Assembly: GCA_037501455.1 (NCBI GenBank)
Contig: CM074855.1
Location: 38,287,001 to 38,351,000 of the forward strand
Direction: 5' to 3'
Origin: Lantana camara
Taxonomy: Eukaryota > Streptophyta > Magnoliopsida > Lamiales > Verbenaceae
Length of the DNA: 64,000 bases
Position 1 is the first letter of the stretch. Every line of letters starts with the position of its first letter. Below, piece after piece: positions 1 through 9,816 of this stretch. The notes under the pieces were generated by a model. It saw nothing but the letters and a program-made list of their open reading frames with translations. It was not told the DNA's origin and did no database searches. A program made the translations under genes and the position numbers.

Positions 1-1691
1 GCTAGGCGGTCTAGTCCCTAATACAGAGTGCGCATAATAAATCAAAATCAAATGCGGAAGCACCAGGATCAACATACATGCTCAAATTAATACAAGTTAT
101 ACATATTATGCCCACCCCGGGCCAAATAATTCATACAAGGATCGAAGTTCGAATTCTGAATCATAACTTATACATATTTTACACATGTTACCAAGACTGA
201 AAGGTAAAGAAGCAAAGATACGAAAGACTCGACTAACAAACTCGAACAACTCAAACCAAAGACCGCCGCCTAGCATGAACCAAACCTGCACCTGCAAACT
301 CAATAAACAAAAGGGGAAAAAGAAGACGACGAGGAGGGGTCAGTCCTAAAGATTGCTGAGGGGGCTAACACACTCACACGTACATATTCATAAGAGCAGA
401 GCATATTCAAAATTAAAGAGTTCGTGAACCGGGGCATGATTTTTGCATTCCAAATGTTTTATCCCATGATACTATATATATAGAAAAGGGGGTTAAGGCC
501 AAAAAGCCCAAAATAACTAAGTTTTAGAAATTATAAGTCCACTCCCGTTTCACGAACCACGTTCAAAATCTAAATCACATAACTCGGCGAGTACGAGTTT
601 TTGACCATCCTTTCTCCGTTCATAATAAAAATTCTAAATCAAAACTCAAACAAAAAAAGAATCAAACACACATACCTCTACTCCGGGTGATAGAAGGGTG
701 GCCTACCCTAACCATCGTTCACACAGTATGGGTCGTGAGTTTCATGATGCTCACGCCCGAGGATTCTATCCCCCACTAAACCTCTTGGTGGGTTCAGGGT
801 TGATCCTTAAGTATGGAGACCATACTCGGGAGTGACCCGATGACCCAACTCCTTCCCCGGGCTCCTTTGCTCCGGGGCCCTTCTAATTGTTCAAATTTTC
901 AAAATTCATAAGTTCTAAAATTTTGAAATCAAACTTATTTTTCAAAGTCATAACTCGCTAGTTCAAAAACACGCACACCAACCATTTTCAAAACAAACAA
1001 ACGAAAATATATCTTACGTATATATAAGCGTTTTCAAATATTTCATAACAAACGATATATATATATATACGTAGGTCGCATGTGGGCTTAAAACACATTT
1101 AGGGTTGTAGGTCATAATAACTAAAAGAAAGAAACCTCACTTTGACGACCAAAACGGACGAAGCAAACCAGAACACACCTAACAGACCACCTCCTTTCCC
1201 CCGAGACAAACCTTTGGACAAAACAAAGGACAAAAGACAAACTTAGACTCAATTATGAACCACTTAGACGCTCAACAATTGCATATGAATGCAAGTGATG
1301 CATATGAAATGCAACAAGGTGACACTTAGCGCATATAAATTCATATCAAATCATAACTTGCACAAATCTTGTTAAACGAATCCATAATTCTCATACAACA
1401 AACGTAACATGCCATAAAACATGTTAACGATCCATTCATATCATGAATGAAGCAAAGAGATATCACACGAATCGAATAAACGAAGCATTCATGCATGCAT
1501 ACACGTAGGAGCAGCGTATAAGGCATGTGAGTTCATATCAAGTTATAAATCTTATAAATCATATCAAATAAATTCAAGAATATCATTTAAAAATTATAAT
1601 AAACATATAATTACATAAATAAATAATTTAAATGTGCACGTATCACTCTCAAAACGGCGTACCTTTATGGCCGGACGAGCGGGGTGTTACA
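1..1691 (-). mobile_element. 3' LTR of TE-A1 (window-truncated, internally deleted)
   Basis: The stretch matches 7373 onward of the A1 5' LTR and ends GGGGTGTTACA, the reverse complement of an LTR start TGTAACACCCC. It is about 1.85 kb shorter than its partner. The text of about 9000-10855 in the 5' LTR, including the palindrome array, is missing here, with the join near 1566-1578. The left end of the LTR (about 100 bp) lies outside the window. It holds no credible ORF. Confidence 0.85.
676..890 (-). other. Structured hairpin module in A1 3' LTR
   Basis: Read on the minus strand this is the A1 version of the multi-hairpin block shared by most LTRs here. Visible stems are AGTATGG/CCATACT with a 3-nt loop (810-826) and CGTGAG/CTCACG with a 10-nt loop containing TCATG (734-755). 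A GGTTT-type H2 loop lies between them. The block is bounded by GGGCCCCGG and CACCCGGAG, as in the other families. Confidence 0.6.
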
Positions 1692-1704
1692 AACTCCCCT
1701 CCTT
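1692..1704 (-). other. Polypurine tract of TE-A1
   Basis: The minus strand reads AAGGAGGGGAGTT directly before the 3' LTR start TGTAACACCCC. This is the expected plus-strand primer site. The adjoining 1705-2113 is 3' internal sequence with no intact ORF. Its GGACCTGAGGACAGGTCC-like end resembles the 3' end of many plant gypsy pol regions. Confidence 0.85.
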
Positions 1705-3420
1705 CAAAAGGACCTGTCCTCAGGTCCTAAGGCAGGGTCTTGATCAACTCTGGGGACGAACTTCAACTCTAAGGGTCTTCTCTCCGAACCAGGAAGCTCT
1801 CGAGCTCATGTCGCACCATCCCGGAATAACCAACCGCTTCCACTAAGGATATAAACGGGTTAGGCTTCAATCTATTACCCAAGAATATCGTTGAGCCCCA
1901 AATGGATCTCCTAAAAGCAAGTACTAGCTCGACACCGCGCTCGAATCAACCAACCCACGCCTTAAGGTAACCCCGTACCTCAACAAGGCGCCTTTAAGAA
2001 GTCCACCGGCAACCTCGGCCCTCACAACTCACCAAACACTTTCGGGCACTCAACTCACTAACTCTCTTAAAGAAGAGAGTTCCCACAAAAGAAAGCAACA
2101 AACGCAACAACAATGTAACGCCCCGATTTTTCATTCGTACAGGTATGACGTATGTGGTTACCAATTTGAACGAATTAATTGTTTATATGTGTTTTAAATA
2201 TTTAATTTTGTTATAAATTGTTATTATTTTATTTTATTTCGTTAATTTAGTATTTTTAGTTGATAATTAAGTGTTAATGTTAATTAACTATATCTTTAAT
2301 TATATTAATTAATTTCAACATTTAATCGTTGACTTTGAGTTTTTATTTAAAAATGGAATTTAAATTTTATTATTTAATTTGTAATGTTATGAATTTGTTA
2401 ATGTTTTGTGCATGAGTGTTTTATTCGTGCTTCGTTCTTATATGAATTGAAACCGAAATTTCGTGAAAATTTAGTATGTCATAGATTTATGTGTTATGAA
2501 CATGTCTATATGCTCGTTTCATGTTTTCGATCTCGTTTGACGTGGTAACGAATTTATTTTGAGTTGTGGAACCAAATCAGGGGCTAACGGGTAATTAGCC
2601 CCTTGGTTCAATATGTGATATCTTGAGCTCCGGAACTCGGATTCAAGTTCCGTCACCTCCGATGAACTCGTATAAATAATTCAGATTCAATGGAATAAGC
2701 CTTATATTTTTCTAAACATTTTTGGACCTCCGAAATTCAACCGAAACAAGTTTCGTTCACAGATTTGCCACCTTTAGCCATTTTCTCCATAACTTAGCCA
2801 ATATTCCACCAAATTATGTAAACTTGGGACCCACAAGCTCACAACTTGAAGCTATACATGATCCCACCTCTCTCATTTCGTTCCCCACACCAGAGAGAAA
2901 GGATTTAGCTGCAAACTTGGAGGAAGAACACTATTCCCGTCACTTTTTTCTCCAAGAGGATATTTGTGTTTGGCATCATTATGTGGTCATTTTCATCCAT
3001 AATTTTCAGATTTTAACTTAGATTTGATATGGTTTTGAGGCTTGGCGTGAATAGTGAGGGTTTAGGATGATTTTTGAATTCATATGCATATTCTTGTGAT
3101 TTCTCTTGAATTGATGACATTTATGTGACCACATAAGCTTCACTTATGATTTTATAGACCTGAATTACTTGGTGATTGAGTGTATTGAATGTTTCCATTA
3201 ATGAACTTCAAGTTTTTCAAGTTTTCTCCTTGGAATTTTGGGTGTCTTCGCTCCTTCTTGTTGCCGGGTTGATGGAGTGAGTTCAGGTTGTAATTTCTTG
3301 CTTCCTTGCTGCTGATTTCATGTGTTGTTGGCTGCCTTGGAATGCTTGTGTGTTGTTGTGTTGTTCATGTTGTTGGAACAGGGGTTGCTTCGTTCTTTGC
3401 TGCTGCTGCGCCTAAAATTA

Positions 3421-3546
3421 ATCTCCCCGACCGGGGAGATTTGAAGGAAGAAAGTGCCCGGTCGGGGACACCTTTAGGCAGTAGCTTCTGCCTCTCCCTT
3501 ACCCGGCCGGGGAGTTTTATGTGGAGTTTTTTACCCGGCCGGGGAG
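3421..3546 (+). repeat. GC palindrome array, CCCCGGCCGGGG type
   Basis: Four quasi-palindromes lie at 3421-3440, 3454-3471, 3500-3514 and 3532-3546. The first has arms ATCTCCCC/GGGGAGAT around a CGAC/CC core; the last two have the core ACCCGGCCGGGG. Spacing is about 30-45 bp, with unrelated spacers. Confidence 0.85.
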
Positions 3547-3789
3547 CCTTAGTTTGCTGCAACCTTCTTTTCCTTTGTGTTTCTTTAGTTGCTGCATGTG
3601 CTGTGTGTGTGCTATGTTATATATATTAAGTATATATATAATATGTATTATATTTGTGTGTATTGTTATGCATGAGTGTGTGTGTAAAATATACGTATAT
3701 ATATTCTGTGTGTGTTAATTGTGTTGTTGTGCATGAATTATATATATGTATTATGTGTGTCTACGTATATATATAATATAGTTTGTGTG

Positions 3790-3877
3790 CATGTATATAT
3801 ATATATATATATATATAATCATGCATGCATACGTGCATATATATATTTGATATTTTAGTGTCTGTGTGTATGTGAAA

Positions 3878-3928
<51 letters not shown>

Positions 3929-3987
3929 CATGCATGCATACGTGCATATATATATTTGATATTTTAGTGTCTGTGTGCATGTGAAAG

Positions 3988-4026
<39 letters not shown>

Positions 4027-4147
4027 CATATTATATATATACTTAATATATATATTCATGCATGGCTGTACGTTTATATATATATTACATATTATGTAAT
4101 GCTTATGTATGTATATGTATATTATATACAATATATTAATAGGCTTG

Positions 4148-4206
<59 letters not shown>
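3790..4206. repeat. (AT)n microsatellite cluster with a 109-bp tandem repeat
   Basis: Long TA/AT runs occur at about 3792-3817, 3880-3926, 3988-4024 and 4148-4205. Between them a segment starting ATCATGCATGCATACGTGC and ending ATGTGAAAG occurs twice about 109 bp apart (3818 and 3927). The related LARD LTRs have a much shorter AT tract here. Confidence 0.9.
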
Positions 4207-4210
<4 letters not shown>

Positions 4211-4920
4211 ATTTATTTGGAATTAATTGTTATTTATTTCACGTTTTACATATTTAAATGATTTGAATTCCTATAATTCGTTAATTTATAATTTGTTGTA
4301 TTTGAGTTATAAATTGTTATTTGGACTTCTTGACTTAAATTGCTATGAATTATGAAATGAATGAACGTGAAACCTTCTTTTATTGATTGAAATTGATCGA
4401 TTGGCTCGACTTGGCATGATTCGTGAAAGGATATGAAACAAATGAGTATGATACCTTCATTTCTTGGAAATACTTGAATGAATTGCTCGTTATGTGTTTC
4501 TAAGGCATTAATTGTGCACATGAACATCATCATAATATGTTGTTACTTCTTATGAATCTCATATCACGTTAATACATTGCCGTGCGTCATATATGGTTCA
4601 TTTGGAGTCTTGAGTCTCACGAGTACACTACATTGTCTTTTGTACAGTTTTCTCCAGGGCGGAGACGTGCCGGGTTTATAGGTTACTTTCAAGACTTCTT
4701 TTCTTCTTGGTATTGTTCGGTAAGGTGTAACAGGTAGGTTTTTCTTCTATTAGATATGAATCGACCCGATATATCCCTTACGTGAAAGTTTTGAACTAAA
4801 ATAGTATAATTATATATATATATCGAGTCTTTTCAAAGGAGTTAATGATTTCCAACGTAAAGCCCTTCTTTTATGTATTCCCCACCTTATGATTTTTGGC
4901 GTGGACATGATTGAACACAT

Positions 4921-5132
4921 GGGCCCAGGGACTTAGTGCAAGTGGCGATTCGGGGAGGCAAGGGCCGACGGTGATCCCTTGTACTAGTCCCACCACATTT
5001 ACTGTGATACCGGCCCTCGCTAGGAGGTTTAGCGAGAAATAGGAGCTGAGTGCCCTTGGGGGATTCATGTACCCCCATTGGCCCATGTATGGACTGGTGG
5101 TCGGGTCTTGCTAACCCGTCCACCACCCGGAG
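4921..5132 (+). other. Four-hairpin RNA-like module in solo LTR
   Basis: H1 is GGGACT+AGTGCAAG pairing with CTTGTACT+AGTCCC (4928-4991). Its loop contains GGGGAGGCAAGGGC. H2 is CTCGCTA, loop GGAGGTT, TAGCGAG (5016-5036). H3 is TGGGGG/CCCCCA (5057-5077). H4 is CGGGT/ACCCG, loop CTTGCTA (5102-5118). All stems are read directly from the text. Equivalent stems with different arm sequence occur in B, LARD, D and E LTRs. Confidence 0.75.
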
Positions 5133-6032
5133 GAAAAAGGTGTAAGTGTTTATGATTATGAATATGCATGATATGATTATGATTATGATTATGAACGAAT
5201 ATGTATGATCGCTAATGAAAAGATTGAATCGATATGCACACACGAGGAGTAGGTTAGAGATATTCACTCACCCGCCAGGGCTCACATAATGACCTCATGA
5301 ATGATTATGAATGAATGAATTTGATAGTTGTAATCCCGAGCGTTGTTTTCCTTTGTTTTACCCATTTGGGAAATATCTTAAAAACCTCGCACGAGATTAT
5401 AGCGTGCATGTGTGGGTGTTTAAATTCTGCGATATTATATATGTTACACCCTATTTTATACCCACCAGTCTCCTATAGACTGAACCCGACTTTGTTTTCA
5501 ATTCTTTGCAGGTTTGGAGTGCTAGGCGGGATGTTGAGTCTGTCGAGTCTCTTGATTGAGTTGGAGTCTGTCCATATGCATTTTTTTGCAAACTGAATAA
5601 GTTATGGAAGAATGTATAAATGTTATGATTAGGATATATTAATTCGGGGCAGGCTTCTAGGGATAGACTGAACCCGTGATTCATGCTCTATGATTTATGT
5701 TTTATGTTGGAATTTCGGGACTAGGTATTTATGCTAGTGGAACCCGTCAATTACTACTTGAATTTATGATTGATTACATGTCCTGCTTCCGCACTCGCAT
5801 TTAATTGATGAACTTGTTTAATTGGTTTCGAGGTTCTAGCTCCCGCCTAGCCTAGTGTGTGAGTGAGTCCCCGTTCGCCGTGATTCATCTCGTGTATGGA
5901 CTCTCCATTTCATATGCGGGTTGGGTATCGGTGCGGGGGATGTGGGGCCTTCCGTTGGGGCGCTACAAACAACAAGTAGCACGAAACAACAAAGCGAGAG
6001 AAATAAAACAAGCAAGTGGGTTTCGCTGAGTT

Positions 6033-6048
6033 AAAAAAAAAAAAAAAA
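6033..6048. repeat. Poly-A run inside TE-A1 internal region
   Basis: An uninterrupted run of A lies between the solo-LTR insertion site and the gag remnant. On the element's coding strand it is a T run. No function is evident. Confidence 0.8.
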
Positions 6049-6158
6049 CGTATGAATTAGATGCCATGGATTCAATTACCTCAATTCCTGGATGCTCTTT
6101 GGTCTCCAAGTTGAAACTTTTGGTCCTACCTCCTTTGTTTATTAGCCCTCAAATGGTC

Positions 6159-7055
6159 ACAATCGGGAAGCTTGTGCTCTGAAGACCCACAAGCGTAGCA
6201 TCTCTGTAATGGGTGCACTGTTGGAACCCTCTCTCTGATCGAGGGGTCTTCCGATACTTAGGTTTTTTGTCACCCCTTCTCCCAGTTCGGGTACCATGTT
6301 GAAACGGTCTTTCCTCCGCTTGCAAATTGGAATATGACCCTAACCTAAATGGTTATCCCGATGCCTCTTCTTTTTTCTCTTTCTTTCCATCCACCGATTT
6401 TTGATCCGTAGTGCTTTCTCGACGGCTTGGTTCCACGTACTCGTATCTCTCGCCATTAAAGCTTCCCTAAACTCACCCCGGAGGCCTTCCATAAAATATC
6501 TAGTCTTCGTCCGTTCATCATTGATAATATGCGGTACATAGGCACCCAACCTTTTGAACTCCTCCAAATAGTCCATAACCGTCTTGTTTCCTTGTTTAAG
6601 GGCGGGAAACTCTTTGATTCTTCGATCTTGTAGAATGGCCAGTGTATACTTCTTCCTAAATTCCTGAACAAACACGTCCCATGTCACTTCTTCGTTTGCC
6701 ACTTCTAAATGTTGAGTAACTCTTGATCACTATAACTTTGCTTGCCCCTGAAGGAGTAATATAACAAGGTGGATCATGCTTTGAGGATCACTCGGCCACA
6801 CTCGAAATATACCTTCTATCTCTGAGAGCCATTCCTCGACTTTAATATCATCACCTCCCCGAAACTGTGAAGGATTGAAGGTCCCAAACTCTCAGTACAG
6901 GGCTGCTATCGAATCCATAGGTTGTCCCGTAAATGAAGATTGTCCTTGATTCGGTTGGTAGTGTTGAAACATTGCAGTCATGAACTCTTTTGCATTAAAA
7001 ATGGACGAGGCTGTTGATGTGAAGGTTGACCAAAACGTTGTCGATGCGATGACAT
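6159..7055 (-). pseudogene. gag: Decayed Ty3/gypsy gag of TE-A1
   Basis: The capsid/nucleocapsid precursor of an LTR retrotransposon. From the start codon at 7055-7053 the minus strand gives a Gln/Pro-rich N-terminus, then (after a frameshift) FNPSQFRGGDD and KVEEWLSEIEGIF, then an open stretch (6702-6340) with the retrotransposon-gag motifs FVQEFRKKY, MDYLEEFKRL and YFMEGLRGEFREAL. A CCHC zinc knuckle, CYACGSSEHKLPDC, is encoded at 6200-6159 in another frame. Damage: at least two frameshifts, a TGA in the N-terminal part and two adjacent stops (TAG, TGA) where the family has Trp-Trp. It is not expressible as one protein. No pol follows. Confidence 0.85.
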
Positions 7056-7251
7056 CCTGAAAATCTCAACAACTACAATATATATATAGGTGCATGTCGA
7101 TCAGTAAGTGCATGTTCATGTGCACAATTAAGATAAAAATACAAGTAATTTACATAATGTGATGTTGTGGATGCAACCAAACACGAAATCCTAAGCGGAA
7201 CGACCTAGACAGACCCAACACGACACTAGAGCTCCTGTTTTGCAACCAAGA

Positions 7252-7263
7252 GCTCTGATACCA
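7252..7263 (-). other. Primer-binding site of TE-A1
   Basis: The minus strand reads TGGTATCAGAGC, complementary to the 3' end of plant initiator tRNA-Met, seven bases inside the 5' LTR end. It fixes the element orientation as minus. Confidence 0.93.
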
Positions 7264-8042
7264 CTTCAGATGTAGCACACCGGAGCGCAGAGCACTACAC
7301 GTGTAACAAAATGGAAACTCTGCACATGCACCAAGCTACAACGAACGGGTGACAAACAAAACACACACACTAGCTAGGCGGTCTAGACCCTAATACAGAG
7401 TGCGCATAATAAATCAAAATCAAATGCGGAAGCACCAGGATCAACATACATGCTCAAATTAATATAACTTATACATATTATGCACACCCCGAGCCAAATA
7501 ATTCATGTAAGGATCGAAGTTCGAATTCTGAATCATAACTTATACATATTTTACACATGTTACCAAGACTGAAAGGTAAAGATGCAAAGATGCAAAAGAC
7601 TCGACTAACAAACTCGAACAACTCAAACCAAAGACCGCCGCCTAGCACGAACCAAACCTGCACCTGCAAACTCAATAAACAAAAGGGGAAAAAGAAGATA
7701 ACAAGGAGGGATCAGTCCTAAAAACTGGTGAGGGGGCTAACACACTCACACATACATATTTATAAGAGCCGAACATATTCAAAATTAAAGAGTTTGTGAA
7801 CCGGGGTGTGGTTTTTGCATTCCAAATATTTTATCTCGTGATACTATATATATAGAAAAGGGGGTTAAGGCCAAAAGTCCAAAATAACTAAGTTTTAGAA
7901 ATTATAAGTCCACTCCCGTTTCACGAACCACGTTCAAAATCTAAATTACACAACTCGGCGGGTACGAGTTTTTGACCATCCTTTCTCCGTTCATAATCAA
8001 AATTCTAAATCAAAACTCAAATGAAAACAGAATCAAGCACAC

Positions 8043-8260
8043 ATACCTCTACCCCGGGTGATGGAAGGGTGGCCTACCCTAACCATCATTCACACAGTAT
8101 GGGTAGTGAGTTTCATGACTCTCATGCCCGAGGATTCCATCCCCTAGCAAACCTCCTGGAGGGTTTAGGGTTGATCCTTAAGTATGGAGACCATACTCGG
8201 GAGTGACCCGACAGCCCAACACCGTCCCGGGGCTCCTTTGAACAAATCTCCGGGGCCCTT
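8043..8260 (-). other. Structured hairpin module in A1 5' LTR
   Basis: Counterpart of 676-890. The stems AGTATGG/CCATACT are kept. On the minus strand an H2-like hairpin shows loop GGAGGTT between CCCTCCA and TGCTAGGGG. H3 here reads GTGAG/CTCAT with a TCATGA-containing loop, slightly weakened relative to the other copy. Confidence 0.55.
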
Positions 8261-9173
8261 CTAATTGTTCAAATTTTCAAAATTCATAAGTTCTAAATTT
8301 TCGAAATCAGACTTAATTTTCAAAGTCATAACTCGCTAGTTCAGAAACATGCACACCAACCCTTTTTCAAAACAAACAAACGAAAATATATCTTACGTAT
8401 ATATATAAGCGTTTTCAAATATTTCATAACAAATGGGCCAATTCCCACAAAAGACATATCAAACACGTATCTAAATATTTATATATATATATATATATAT
8501 ATATGTAGGTCGCATGCAGGCTTAAAACACATTTCGGGTTGTAGGTCAAAATTACTAAAAGAAAGAAACCTCACCTTGACGACCAAAACGGACGAAGCAA
8601 ACTGTAACACACCTAAGAGAACACCTCCTTTCCGCTGATACAAACCTCTGAACAAAACAAAGCACAAAAGACAAACTTAGACGCAATTATGAACCACTTA
8701 GAAGCTTGACAATTGCATATGAATGTAAGTGATGCGTGTGAAATGCAACAAGGTGACACTTAGCGCATATAAATTCATATCAAATCACAACTTGCACAAA
8801 TCACGTCAAACGAATCCGTAATTCTCATACAACAAACATAACTTGGAATAAAACATGTTAATGATCCATTCATGTCATGAATGAAGCAAAGAGATATCAC
8901 ACGAATAGACTAAACGAAGCATTCATGCATGCATGCATGTAAGAGTAGCATATAAGGCATGTGATTTCATATCAAGTTATAAATCTTATAAATCGTATCA
9001 AACAAATTCATAAATTTCATGTAACAAACATATCATATCATAAAACATGTTAATAAGGCATTCGTATCATAGAAGAAGCAAAAAGATATCATACGAGGCA
9101 TTTAAACGAAACATGAAGTCATGTACGCACGTTAGAGTAGCATATAGCACATATGAGAACATAAATAAAAAAT

Positions 9174-9765
9174 GAGCACATGAAACAAGCCATAAATTCA
9201 TAACATACAACTTAACACATAATATGACATGTTAACATAGCATACGAGTTATAAACAAACCATAAAAATCAAGCAAAGCATGAACGAAAGGCGAAAAGCA
9301 ACAACGACACACGTTGGGGAGGGGTCGCGGCCGCTACCACTTTTCCTCTTGGAAAGGTCGCGCCCGCGACCTCCAGGTCGATAATGGAGCCAAAAAAGGT
9401 CATGGCCATGACCAAAAAATAGTTGCAAATGGTCACGGACATGACCTGAAGTCGAACCAAAGAGAAAACGAGCACATGAAGCAAGCCATAAATTCATAAC
9501 ATACAACTTAACACATAATATGACATGTTAACATAGCATACGAGTTATAAACAAACCATAAAAATCAAGCAAAGCATGAACGAAAGACGAAAAGCAACAA
9601 CGACACACGTTGGGGAGGGGTCGCGGCCGCTACCACTTTTCCTCTTGGAAAGGTCGCGCCCGCGACCTCCAGGTCGATAATGGAGCCAAAAAAGGTCACG
9701 GCGATGACCAAAAAATAGTTGCAAATGGTCACGGACATGACCTGAAGTCGAACCAAAGAGAAAAA
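9174..9765. repeat. Two-copy 296-bp tandem duplication
   Basis: Copies 9174-9469 and 9470-9765 are nearly identical. Each includes the text from GAGCACATGAA through four palindromes to AACCAAAGAGAAAA. It raises the number of palindrome units in this LTR from six to ten. Differences include GGTCATGGCCATGACC in copy 1 versus GGTCACGGCGATGACC in copy 2. Confidence 0.92.
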
Positions 9766-9816
9766 CCGGCTACGGTTGCGACCAAGAATGATCTTGGTGT
9801 GATCGCGGCAGCGACT
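9323..9816 (-). repeat. GC palindrome array, GGTCGCGGCCGCGACC type
   Basis: Ten 16-bp quasi-palindromes of consensus GGTCGCGGCCGCGACC. Four lie at 9323, 9356, 9389 and 9431, their duplicates are 296 bp further on, and two more degenerate units lie at 9768-9783 and 9800-9816. Spacing is about 33-45 bp. GC content is far above the surrounding AT-rich LTR. Confidence 0.88.

Larger units (their letters stand above)
2114..5967 (+). mobile_element. Solo LTR (B/LARD-related), 3,854 bp
   Basis: It starts TGTAACGCCCCG and ends GGGGCGCTACA, flanked by a perfect 5-bp duplication AACAA (2109-2113 and 5968-5972). No PBS follows the right end, so this is a solo LTR left by LTR-LTR recombination, inserted in the internal region of TE-A1. 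It is related throughout to the LTRs of TE-B and the LARD. Contents in order: a four-unit GC palindrome array (3421-3546), long (AT)n tracts (3790-4206), the four-hairpin module (4921-5132) and the long-range inverted repeat (5521-5531 with 5841-5851). Short ORFs inside are not credible genes. Confidence 0.93.
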
